NCBI RefSeq assembly: GCF_003171675.1
Contig: NZ_QFZQ01000010.1
Coordinates: 123,656-187,655, forward strand
Origin: Reichenbachiella versicolor
GTDB lineage: Bacteria > Bacteroidota > Bacteroidia > Cytophagales > Cyclobacteriaceae
Reading direction: 5' to 3'
Length of the DNA: 64,000 nt
Part shown: piece after piece, positions 27,480-36,216 of the stretch
Layout of the letters: every line of letters starts with the position of its first letter
Position numbering within the stretch: position 1 is the stretch's first letter
The notes under the pieces: generated by a model
Database searches by the model: none
Seen by the model: only the letters and a program-made list of their open reading frames with translations
What the model was told of the DNA's origin: nothing
Translations under genes and position numbers: made by a program

Positions 27480-27893
27480 ATGAAGAAATCACACATTCTA
27501 GGAATAGTAGTCATCGCAGTTGCTATTATGGTCATCATTTCAACAGCAGGAGATGCGAGTACCTATGTCGGTTTTGGAAAAGCAAAAGAGTTGGCTGAGA
27601 ATGGCAATGATAAGAAAATCCATGTCGTGGGTACATTAGCAAAAAGTCCAGCAGGTGATATTATGGGAATTAAAGATTCTTCAGATAAACTATCTTTCTC
27701 TTTTCTACTAGTAGATAATGAAGGTATTACACAACGAGTATATTTCAATGAACCGATGCCTACAGATTTCCTTAGATCTGAACAAGTAGTAGTAGTAGGA
27801 GCTTATCACGGAGAATCTTTTCTAGCCTCTAAGATCTTAATGAAGTGTCCTTCAAAATATCAGGAAGAGACAATTGAAGTAGGCCAAGCCTGA
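27480..27893 (+). CDS. ccmE: Cytochrome c maturation heme chaperone CcmE, Cys-type
   Basis: The 137-residue protein has one N-terminal membrane anchor (residues 7-22) and the OB-fold beta-barrel of CcmE (VVGTLAKSP to VVVVGAYHGESFLAS). The usual heme-attaching motif HxxxY is replaced by CPSKY, with Cys123 and Tyr127, so heme would bind to cysteine. A CxxxY form of CcmE is known from archaea and some sulfate reducers. The gene lies 5 bp after ccmD and 18 bp before ccmF. Confidence 0.9.
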   Translation: MKKSHILGIVVIAVAIMVIISTAGDASTYVGFGKAKELAENGNDKKIHVVGTLAKSPAGDIMGIKDSSDKLSFSFLLVDNEGITQRVYFNEPMPTDFLRSEQVVVVGAYHGESFLASKILMKCPSKYQEETIEVGQA

Positions 27894-27911
27894 TCTTTAA
27901 AAACATCTAAC

Positions 27912-30440
27912 ATGCATTTATTTATTGGTTCGTTTGGACACTTCTTGGTTATTGCCTCGTTTGTGACTGCTATTGTTTCAGCTTTAGGGTATGCTTTTTC
28001 TGTATCCTCTAAATCAGAAACTGAAAAGCAACAATGGCAATCGTTTTCAAGAATAGCTTTTATAACTCATTCTATCGGTTCGGTAGGAACTGTTATTACG
28101 TTGTTCTTTATTATTAACCAAGGCTACTTTGAATATCATTATGCGTATAGTCACAGTTCTTCAATACTACCCGTTTATTATCAAATATCAGCCTTCTGGG
28201 AAGGTCAAGAAGGATCATTCTTACTTTGGATATTTTGGAATGTAGTATTAGGCTTGATTTTAATCAAAACTAATAAGTTTTGGGAAGCCCCCGTAATGGC
28301 AATTTTCGCTCTGGTTCAAGCTTTCCTTCTGTCAATGATCCTTGGAGTGGTAATCGGTAGCATTAAAATTGGAAGCTCTCCGTTCATGCTTCTAAAAGAT
28401 GTAATGGATGCTCCTATATTTGACACTAATCCAGATTTCATCCCAGAAGATGGTTCTGGATTGAATCCATTATTACAAAATTATTGGATGGTGATTCATC
28501 CTCCCATGCTATTCTTGGGCTTTGCTACAACTTTGATTCCTTTCGCGTATTGTGTTGCTGGTCTTTGGATTGGAAGGTTTAGAGAATGGATCCGCCCTGC
28601 ATTACCTTGGAGTTTATTCTCAGGTGTAACTCTCGGGGTAGGAATATTAATGGGAGCGTATTGGGCATATGAAACGCTAAACTTTGGAGGATACTGGAAC
28701 TGGGATCCTGTAGAAAATGCTGTGTATGTACCTTGGTTGATATTGATTGGAGCCATACACACTATGATCGCTTTCAAAAAAAGCACGACAGCATTAAAGT
28801 CATCCATTGTTCTTTCTTTGTCTGCGTTTTTATTGATTGTATATTCAACATTCCTGACAAGAAGTGGGATACTTGGAGACTCTTCTGTTCACTCTTTTAC
28901 CGATTTAGGACTTTCTGGTCAGCTCTTGGTTTATTTACTTTTCTTCTTGATTGGCACGACTGTTTTAATCATAAAATCATGGAAGCATCTTGGTTCAGAT
29001 GAAAAAGAGGTTTCAACTTATTCTCGTGAATTCTGGATTTTTATGGGTGCGACAGTACTTTGTCTAATGGGTTTCCAAGTCATTATTCCTACTTCTATAC
29101 CTGTTTGGAATGCTATTGTTGAGGGGTTGGGGTTTGAATCTAATATGGCACCTCCTGTGGATCAAGTAGAGTTTTATACTAAGTTTCAAATTTGGGGTGG
29201 GGTTTTGATCGCTATTCTATCGGGAACTGGGCAGTTCTTTTGGTGGAATAAAATGGATCAATCGAAACTCAAAGATGCATTGGTTGGACCTGTGATCATT
29301 ACAATGGTCGTTGCAGCCATAATAATCTTAGCTAAGGGGATACAAAATCCTATATATATCATTGTTTTGATTTCAGGATTATATGCGATTATTGCTAATG
29401 CAAAAATTCTGATTGACAGGTGGAAAACTAATATCAATCTGTCAGGAGGAGCAATCACGCATATCGGAATAGCAATGATGTTGATTGGAATCTTATTTTC
29501 ATCTGGTTATTCAAAAATAATTTCCCTTAATTATACCGGCAGGGTTTGGAGTAATGATTTACCTGATGAAATCAACCAAAAAAATTTACTTCTCTTCCAA
29601 AACGAACCAGTGAAAATGGGAGATTACACATTATTGTATAGAGGTACTAAGAAGAGAATACAGGGCTACAATGGATACATTAGCTCCAACGAACTATTTC
29701 AATTCAGCGAAACTCATGTTTATACACTTCAAGATATCAAACAAGACGATCAGGTAATTTTTAAGAAAGGTGATACACTAGAATTATTCAACCCTGAAAC
29801 TAGCTATTTTAAAATTGACTATATCAAAGAAGGAGGTAATACATTCACATTATACCCCACTGTTCAAATCAACGAGAAAATGAATATGACAGTCATGTCT
29901 CCTGACATTGATAAGAACTTTGGATTCGATATGTATACTCATGTAAGAACCTTTCCAGATCCAAATGAAGAGTCTAAATGGAGAGGAAGAAAGGATCAAG
30001 ACGTAAAAATAGGACAACAGTTTTTCGCTAATGACTATGTTTCTACCCTTGATAAAGTTGAAAGAATTTTTGACGTAGATGGTGTAGAACTATCAGAAAA
30101 AGACGTGGCTATACAAGCTACATTCACTGTGCAAGGAGAGGAGAAAAACTATTCTGCGAAACCTCTTTACATTATTAAAGACATGCAAGCAGGTATGATG
30201 CCTTTCACCATTCAAGACTTAGGTATTAAATTAAGCATCGTGAATGTAAGCCCTGAATCAAATAATTTTACCATCGGAGTAGATACTACTCAAAAAGATT
30301 GGGTCATTCTAGAGGCAGTAGAGAAGCCATTCATTAATATTCTTTGGTTGGGGACTATTGTAATGATGATTGGCTTTGGTATAGCAATAAATAGAAGATA
30401 TCAAGAGTTCGTAAAAATGAAGAAAAAGGGGCAAGAGTAA
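27912..30440 (+). CDS. ccmF: Cytochrome c heme lyase CcmF/CcsA family
   Basis: The 842-residue polytopic protein attaches heme to apocytochrome c on the outer face of the inner membrane. About a dozen helices fill the first 540 residues, the WWD motif appears near residue 258 (GGYWNWDPVENA), and a His before it in WMVIHPPMLFLG. A periplasmic domain of about 250 residues precedes a last helix near the C-terminus. The length is larger than classical CcmF (about 650), as in other Bacteroidota. It is the last gene of the operon and converges on the MutS-like gene. Confidence 0.92.
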   Translation: MHLFIGSFGHFLVIASFVTAIVSALGYAFSVSSKSETEKQQWQSFSRIAFITHSIGSVGTVITLFFIINQGYFEYHYAYSHSSSILPVYYQISAFWEGQEGSFLLWIFWNVVLGLILIKTNKFWEAPVMAIFALVQAFLLSMILGVVIGSIKIGSSPFMLLKDVMDAPIFDTNPDFIPEDGSGLNPLLQNYWMVIHPPMLFLGFATTLIPFAYCVAGLWIGRFREWIRPALPWSLFSGVTLGVGILMGAYWAYETLNFGGYWNWDPVENAVYVPWLILIGAIHTMIAFKKSTTALKSSIVLSLSAFLLIVYSTFLTRSGILGDSSVHSFTDLGLSGQLLVYLLFFLIGTTVLIIKSWKHLGSDEKEVSTYSREFWIFMGATVLCLMGFQVIIPTSIPVWNAIVEGLGFESNMAPPVDQVEFYTKFQIWGGVLIAILSGTGQFFWWNKMDQSKLKDALVGPVIITMVVAAIIILAKGIQNPIYIIVLISGLYAIIANAKILIDRWKTNINLSGGAITHIGIAMMLIGILFSSGYSKIISLNYTGRVWSNDLPDEINQKNLLLFQNEPVKMGDYTLLYRGTKKRIQGYNGYISSNELFQFSETHVYTLQDIKQDDQVIFKKGDTLELFNPETSYFKIDYIKEGGNTFTLYPTVQINEKMNMTVMSPDIDKNFGFDMYTHVRTFPDPNEESKWRGRKDQDVKIGQQFFANDYVSTLDKVERIFDVDGVELSEKDVAIQATFTVQGEEKNYSAKPLYIIKDMQAGMMPFTIQDLGIKLSIVNVSPESNNFTIGVDTTQKDWVILEAVEKPFINILWLGTIVMMIGFGIAINRRYQEFVKMKKKGQE

Positions 30441-30496
30441 CAATACTCCTTACTTTTATCCTATTTAATCGAATCACTTATCAACAAAAGACGAAA

Positions 30497-32284
30497 TTAT
30501 TTAATTATCCCCATATTTTGCATGAGTTTTGAGGCATTAAAGCTTTGACATACTCCATCAGTAAGTTTATAGTCAAAGATGATTTCATCCCCATCTATTA
30601 TACTATTGAAACTATAGTTAATTACTCTATTTTCTTCTGTTGACATTTCACTAAGCTCAATGTCATGAGTCGAAATCAATCCCATACTATCTGTCTCTAT
30701 CAGCTGATTAATTAAAGAAATGGCACCTTTGTGTCTGTCTTCTGAGTTAGTTCCTTTAAGAATTTCATCTAACATGAAATAGATCAGGTCACCTTTTTTG
30801 AGTGACTTGAGCAGTTGTTGTAGTCGCTTAAGTTCTGCATAAAATGAACTTACACTTTCCTCTAGGTTATCCGTAGTTCGCATACTACTGAATAGCTGAA
30901 TGGAAGGACAGTTAAACTCCTTTGCACAAACTGGAGCTCCCATCTGAGCAAGTATCAAGTTTACCCCTACTGTTCTTAAAAAGGTACTCTTTCCAGACAT
31001 ATTAGAACCGGTAATCAAGCCGACTTTTTGTGAAGGTTCATGTTCAAAATCATTATAAACTCTTCCTTGTGACTTCAGTAATGGGTGCCCTATTCCAACA
31101 GCCTTTATCGTAGACATAGAATCATGAACTGTAGGATATGTATTATCGGAATTAGCGAAAGCATAAGATCCAATATCTGATAACACATGTAATTCTTCGA
31201 TAGCTTTTAACCATCCATCCATTCTTAGTTCATAATTCTTTTTCCAGTTTACTGCTGCTTGAAAGCCATATAAATCCAACACAAAGAATGCATTCACAGG
31301 TTGATAAAAAAGGTTTGCTCTACCTTGAAGAAAATGTAGAATTTTAGAAAGAGAGGTAATAGCTGGACCTGCGTCTTTTAATTCATTTTGAATCTCAATT
31401 AATTTCTTTGATTCAAATTTTTGAGAATTGATCAAATCAATAGACAATGCATATGACCTAATGCGATGATGCACTTGGTCAAACTCCTTTGCAAACTCAA
31501 TTAAAGGAAAAAATACAGGGCGTAAAACGAGAGTATTTAGAAATACTGGAAGTAAAAGCCAATGATAACTCAGACCTATCATCCACCAACCTATTATCAT
31601 AGAAACTGAAAGTATTGGCAAAAAAAACTTAGCCACTTTGAAAATAGGTTTATCAATCCCATTCAAATTATTCCTTAACCAATATATAAGATCGGTTAAC
31701 TCCTTAGAATCATCATCTTTTTGATGATAACTATATGCCGTAAGTTCTTGACGGAAATCAATGCTCTCTGAAAGTTCTTTTACTGCTGATTGTCTACTTA
31801 AAACTTCTTTTGAGCTCTCGTGATTAAGAAGCCAAGAAGCCATTTTATTCATGGATCCTTTTAACCTAGATCGGTTGAGTAATTGAAATAGTGAATTTCG
31901 ACCAAAAACATCCATGTCTACAGCATACGGGTGAGATGAATCTGCTTCATACCCACCATCATAAATGGATTTGAGGTCTCCCGAAATTCTTTTAATCTCA
32001 TCTTCATTGATTTCAATGAGGTGCTTGCATTGTTCTCTTTCGAATCGTGCTTTATTGTGAAGTCTGACTAACCATCCAAATAACGGAGCAAAAACTACAG
32101 AAACTCCGAGCACCCATTCTAATTTTGAAAGACTAAGCGAATAGATACAGAACGCGATGTAAGCCAAGAATAAAATAAGTCTTAACCAACCAATCCTAGT
32201 TGATCTAGATTTGAGATTTTCTATGTTTGATTGGTATTGAGTTTCTCTTTCTCTGAAGAAAGATTTTAATGATGGGGTGCTCAT
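30497..32284 (-). CDS. Membrane-anchored MutS-like ATPase
   Basis: The C-terminal 200 residues are a MutS family ATPase domain: Walker A GSNMSGKST, the SSMRTTDNLEESVSSFYAEL segment and Walker B YFMLDEILKGTNSEDR. The N-terminal mismatch-recognition domains are missing. Instead the protein has two hydrophobic helices near residues 33-75 and two more near residues 218-255, so it is likely bound to the membrane. The length of 595 residues fits a group of MutS-related proteins seen in Bacteroidota with no known function. It is unlikely to act in ordinary mismatch repair. Confidence 0.82.
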   Translation of the reverse strand: MSTPSLKSFFRERETQYQSNIENLKSRSTRIGWLRLILFLAYIAFCIYSLSLSKLEWVLGVSVVFAPLFGWLVRLHNKARFEREQCKHLIEINEDEIKRISGDLKSIYDGGYEADSSHPYAVDMDVFGRNSLFQLLNRSRLKGSMNKMASWLLNHESSKEVLSRQSAVKELSESIDFRQELTAYSYHQKDDDSKELTDLIYWLRNNLNGIDKPIFKVAKFFLPILSVSMIIGWWMIGLSYHWLLLPVFLNTLVLRPVFFPLIEFAKEFDQVHHRIRSYALSIDLINSQKFESKKLIEIQNELKDAGPAITSLSKILHFLQGRANLFYQPVNAFFVLDLYGFQAAVNWKKNYELRMDGWLKAIEELHVLSDIGSYAFANSDNTYPTVHDSMSTIKAVGIGHPLLKSQGRVYNDFEHEPSQKVGLITGSNMSGKSTFLRTVGVNLILAQMGAPVCAKEFNCPSIQLFSSMRTTDNLEESVSSFYAELKRLQQLLKSLKKGDLIYFMLDEILKGTNSEDRHKGAISLINQLIETDSMGLISTHDIELSEMSTEENRVINYSFNSIIDGDEIIFDYKLTDGVCQSFNASKLMQNMGIIK

Positions 32285-32404
32285 ATAAATTTTGCCCGCT
32301 TTGTTTTATATAGAATCCATAAGATAATTACACGCAATAGTAAGTCTAAACAGCTTTGCAATAGATTTTGATAGGTTTCACAAACGAATTTTATATAATA
32401 GAAG

Positions 32405-33598
32405 TTATTTATTCAACAGCCACTTTTCTGGATCAAGTCGTTCAATGTTTTTCCAAACTTGGAACTGAAGCTCTGATATTCCTTCGCTATTAGTGTAGAC
32501 TGTACCGACACTTTGGTTTTTTTTGACAACTTGTCCCTTTTTTACATTTACTTCTTTCAACTTAGCATAAAGCGTATAGTAGTCTCCATGTTGTATGATT
32601 ACAACACTATTCATTCCAGGAACAAAAGCCGTTCTAGCTACTTTGCCCTCAAATACAGATTTTACGTTAGCTCCTTTCTCCGTTTGAATATCTACCCCTT
32701 GATTCTCTACCATTATCCCTTTAAGTACAGGGTGTGGATGCTTTCCAAATTTCTCTGAAACAAAGCCAGACGCTACTGGCCATGTAATTTTGTTTTTACT
32801 ACTTTCAAATAAAGCTGAAAGCTTTGCTCCATCAACCGATAAAACTATGGCATCTGAGACCTTGCCATTATTGGATTTTTCAATCTCTTTTCGAACTATA
32901 TCAGCGAGTAGTTTATCCAACCGCTTGATCGCATCTTGTCTTTTTGCTAACTCCTTCTTGAGTTCCTTTTCACGCTGCCCCAACTCTTGTACAACTTGGC
33001 TTTGCTTGCTTTTTAAAGTGAGTAAACTCTTATTCTCTTTGATCTTAGATCTAAGAAGTTTTGCTTGTTCCTCTTTCTTAATTAGCAGATCATCTTTTTG
33101 CAAGTTCAATGCATCACGAACCATCTCTATTTGTTCTACTTGACGCTCTCTAGCATTAGAATATTGTTCTAGATATTTCAACCTTCTAAAAAGCTGATTG
33201 AATGTCTCTGATGAAAAAAGAAAAGTCAATTGATCATATGAGTTCTGAGATTTATATGCATCATAGATCATCTCAGCATACTCTTCTTTGAGAGCTTGTA
33301 GATCTGATTCCATAGCATCTGTCACTATTGTCAAATCTCCGATCTCACCATCCATTAATTGAATTTCTTCATTGATAGCAGAGATAAGATCTTTTCGGAT
33401 TTTGATCTGCTGATTGAGTGCTTTTAATTGACCAAGAGTTGCTCTTTTTTCAGTTTCAGTTTCCTTAAGGATCTTCTGTGCCTCAGAAATTTTTTTCTGG
33501 TTCTCCAGTTTTTCTTTTTCTAACTGGTTTTTGCTCTTTTGAGCAGCTAGCGAAAAGAAAGAAAAAATAAGAAGAATAGAAACCAGAAGGCGTGTCAC
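32405..33598 (-). CDS. EnvC-like murein hydrolase activator with degenerate LytM domain
   Basis: The 397-residue protein has a signal peptide (residues 1-19), a long coiled coil (about 20-245) rich in Lys, Glu and Gln, and a C-terminal M23/LytM domain. The zinc-binding and catalytic histidines are not conserved: the expected H-x-x-x-D reads QGVD and the H-x-H region reads YAKL. That is the state of EnvC, which activates amidases rather than cutting peptidoglycan. It lies 6 bp after the DUF4292 gene in a three-gene operon, and may control cell separation (inference). Confidence 0.88.
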   Translation of the reverse strand: MTRLLVSILLIFSFFSLAAQKSKNQLEKEKLENQKKISEAQKILKETETEKRATLGQLKALNQQIKIRKDLISAINEEIQLMDGEIGDLTIVTDAMESDLQALKEEYAEMIYDAYKSQNSYDQLTFLFSSETFNQLFRRLKYLEQYSNARERQVEQIEMVRDALNLQKDDLLIKKEEQAKLLRSKIKENKSLLTLKSKQSQVVQELGQREKELKKELAKRQDAIKRLDKLLADIVRKEIEKSNNGKVSDAIVLSVDGAKLSALFESSKNKITWPVASGFVSEKFGKHPHPVLKGIMVENQGVDIQTEKGANVKSVFEGKVARTAFVPGMNSVVIIQHGDYYTLYAKLKEVNVKKGQVVKKNQSVGTVYTNSEGISELQFQVWKNIERLDPEKWLLNK

Positions 33599-33604
33599 AC
33601 TTAT

Positions 33605-34348
33605 CTATTTAGCTTTATACTTTCGTGGAATACTAAATGGGAAAGTCAAGGTTCCCTGATCGATATCAACCTTAGTATGTTCGATTGTAATATTAGACAT
33701 TTTCTGTCTATTAAGTACTTTATAACTGATTTTGGCATCAACCTTACTAGGAACCACGTGTCCCGAAAACTTCTGAAAGTCTTTATACAAAATGTCTAAT
33801 GTACTCGACGTAGTATCACTCATAGCATGTACTTTCTCCAGTTTCATACTATTAGTTCCTATATAATTTTCAATTTGAAGATCTCCTTTCTCTTTTGATA
33901 CAATATAAAAGTCATCTTCCTTGGAAATTTCGCCTTTCTTTTCAACCGGCCATATCATATTCCCGACCAGAATTGACTCTAATAAACTTAAATCCAAATC
34001 GAAATGAGCTTTATCAGAAAACTCACTGATAGGGCGTCTTACATAGCTACGATGTATCCTGTCAATAATAATAAACTCATCTTGAGTCACTACACCCCTA
34101 GCAGCTTCTATGCCCATGCCCGGCGTAACAGAAAACCAGAGAATACTGTCTTTCTTCAATCGAATATTTGCAATTGCTTTTTGTTTCTTCCCATTATCTT
34201 CAAAACGCACCTTAGACTTTGTAGCGATATATTCGTACTCTAAATTATTCAAATTGAATTTATCAGGATTGGGATTAAATAGAGATAATTTCTTGGCACA
34301 TGATGACATTATTATCAACAAGGCCAAAGACCAGAAATATTTATTCAT
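33605..34348 (-). CDS. DUF4292 lipoprotein, LolA/LolB-like
   Basis: The 247-residue protein has a lipoprotein signal (IIMSSC, lipid-accepting Cys17) and a body of alternating strands typical of DUF4292, a family limited largely to Bacteroidota. Structure-based similarity of such proteins to the LolA/LolB beta-barrel half-shell is suggested, but I infer this from memory. It overlaps the upstream TPR gene by 8 bp and precedes the EnvC-like gene by 6 bp. This trio is commonly kept together in the phylum. Its function is unknown, probably in outer membrane or wall assembly. Confidence 0.8.
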   Translation of the reverse strand: MNKYFWSLALLIIMSSCAKKLSLFNPNPDKFNLNNLEYEYIATKSKVRFEDNGKKQKAIANIRLKKDSILWFSVTPGMGIEAARGVVTQDEFIIIDRIHRSYVRRPISEFSDKAHFDLDLSLLESILVGNMIWPVEKKGEISKEDDFYIVSKEKGDLQIENYIGTNSMKLEKVHAMSDTTSSTLDILYKDFQKFSGHVVPSKVDAKISYKVLNRQKMSNITIEHTKVDIDQGTLTFPFSIPRKYKAK

Positions 34349-36110
34349 AAAGTTGCCTACTAGCTATTTTCTTATCTAGAGTTTCTAAATTGGTACTATC
34401 GTCGGAAGATAATTCACGTGCTCTTTTCCATTGTACTAGAGCCTCATCAATCCTGCCTAACTGAAATAATGCATCACCATAATGTTCAACAATTACTGCA
34501 CTTGGGTCGAAGTCCAAAGCCATTTTTAGATATTTGGCTGCGCCTTCGTAATCTTCCATCATGTACAAGACCCAAGCATGAGTATCTAAATAGGTAGGGT
34601 TCTCCGGATACGCTTTCACAATTTTGCCTGACATCAACTTAGCTTTCTCCAGATCTTTTTTACGTAGAGATAGGAAATAACTATAGTTATTCAACACATG
34701 ATCATTATCTGGTTTGGCTTTCAACGCTGCCTCATAAGATGCGTCTGATTTTTCATGATCTCCCATGCTGTTGTAGGCGTCACCTAACTGACCATGAAAC
34801 AAACTCTTCATATTATTATCACGAGCTGTATAAGCTTTTCCTGTATTGAAAGTCTTAATGGCATTCTCGTAATCTTTCTTAATCAAATAAGCTGTTCCAC
34901 TGAAATAATAAAGAGAGCTTTGATTTGGAAATGTTTCTAGTGCAAGATTAGCATGATCGATAGCACCATCATAATCTCTTAAGTCCATATCAAGGGAAAG
35001 AATGTTTTGCCAAATATTGAAATTTGACCCATCTATTTTGACTGCTTTTAGATAATAAGATCTAGCTTGTTCTTTTTCTTGCACATTGTAATGCAGATCG
35101 CCGATCATAGCTAAAGCTTGATAAGAGTCTGGATGTGTTCCCACCAATATTTCTCCCAAAACCATGAGAGGATCATTTAATTTTTCATTTGGAAGCATCC
35201 CCAAGTAACCAGCTAGCGTCCTAATTTTAGCATTTAAATCAACTGAAGAACTTCCAAAAGGTACTTTCAATGATTGCAATGCTTTTTCAGGGTCTCCATT
35301 TTTTCGATAAACCTCCGCAAGTAAGATGAACAGTTCTTCTTCATCCGGATTAACCTTGACAGACTCCTCTAAAAACTCTTTAGCCTCTGTTAATCGATCG
35401 TTAGATATCATTATCCTTCCAAGGTTCAAGACATGGCTTTTTTCATTTGGGTAAAGACCAACAAGACGCTTCCCTTCATCTATTGCTAAATCAAGCTTAT
35501 TTTGTTTTAAATATATCTGCTGACGTTGTTGGTATATCTCTTCCATAGTACCCAACTTGGTCTCTGCTAAATTGTACGTAACAATAGCATCATCATACTT
35601 TTTTTGATAGAGTTGAATGGCTGCCAGCTCAAAGAGATGATTTTCTGTCCCTTCTACATTTTCTACTAGACTGAAATAAGTCTTCTCTGCAGCCTCTAAT
35701 TGGCCAATCGTTGTTTGAATATTTGCCAACTGCAAATAATAAAATTTATTCTTTGGAGAAAGCTCTACTGATCTATTTGCAAATGGTAAGGCTTTGTTCA
35801 ATTCACGATTTTCTAAAAGGATCTGTCCAAGTTTGTAATTGGCGGCAGCGTTGTCAGAATCTAATTCAAGAACTTTTTCAAAGAATGAGTAAGCCTTTTG
35901 ACGATCTCCTAGTATAAAATACTTCTCCCCTTCTAGGAAGTAATGTTCTAATTCCGTCACCTGCTCTTCCGACAAGACTACAGTTTCTGAAGCTTTTTCT
36001 GATTTTTTCTTTTTCTTTTTTTGAGAATAAGCTGATCCTCCTCCTATCAGCATCATACAGAGCAACAGAATAGAAAATAGAACTGACTTATGTATATAAC
36101 TTCTCTTCAT
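34341..36110 (-). CDS. Secreted/periplasmic TPR-repeat protein
   Basis: The 589-residue protein starts at ATG 36110 (MKRSYIHKSVLF), which gives a clear signal peptide ending SAYS, followed by a Lys-rich stretch of eight residues. The rest consists of about twelve to fourteen tetratricopeptide units with the A-x-x-x-Y and P-x-x motifs (for example YKLGQILLENRELNKALPFA). It is probably a scaffold for protein-protein contacts in the periplasm. The frame continues upstream to 36206 but adds no recognisable sequence. It is the first gene of the TPR-DUF4292-EnvC operon. Confidence 0.86.
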   Translation of the reverse strand: MKRSYIHKSVLFSILLLCMMLIGGGSAYSQKKKKKKSEKASETVVLSEEQVTELEHYFLEGEKYFILGDRQKAYSFFEKVLELDSDNAAANYKLGQILLENRELNKALPFANRSVELSPKNKFYYLQLANIQTTIGQLEAAEKTYFSLVENVEGTENHLFELAAIQLYQKKYDDAIVTYNLAETKLGTMEEIYQQRQQIYLKQNKLDLAIDEGKRLVGLYPNEKSHVLNLGRIMISNDRLTEAKEFLEESVKVNPDEEELFILLAEVYRKNGDPEKALQSLKVPFGSSSVDLNAKIRTLAGYLGMLPNEKLNDPLMVLGEILVGTHPDSYQALAMIGDLHYNVQEKEQARSYYLKAVKIDGSNFNIWQNILSLDMDLRDYDGAIDHANLALETFPNQSSLYYFSGTAYLIKKDYENAIKTFNTGKAYTARDNNMKSLFHGQLGDAYNSMGDHEKSDASYEAALKAKPDNDHVLNNYSYFLSLRKKDLEKAKLMSGKIVKAYPENPTYLDTHAWVLYMMEDYEGAAKYLKMALDFDPSAVIVEHYGDALFQLGRIDEALVQWKRARELSSDDSTNLETLDKKIASRQLYE

Positions 36111-36131
36111 ATTTTTGAAAAGGTCTAAAAG

Positions 36132-36139
36132 CAAAAATA
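36132..36139 (-). promoter_or_regulatory. -7 element of the TPR/DUF4292/EnvC operon
   Basis: The minus strand reads TATTTTTG, a full TAnnTTTG match, 21 bases before ATG 36110. I see no good TTTG box at the right distance upstream. Confidence 0.45.
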
Positions 36140-36216
36140 AGGAAATTAGAAGGCATTGAATTCCATTTCTCCCTGTATTAAATGACATATCACCCACAAT
36201 TAACACCTTCTATCGA

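Noticed and set aside
32285..32404. Promoter for the MutS-like gene
   Set aside because: I found TTTG boxes and TAnnaTTG-like elements, but none at the spacing of 19-21 bases.
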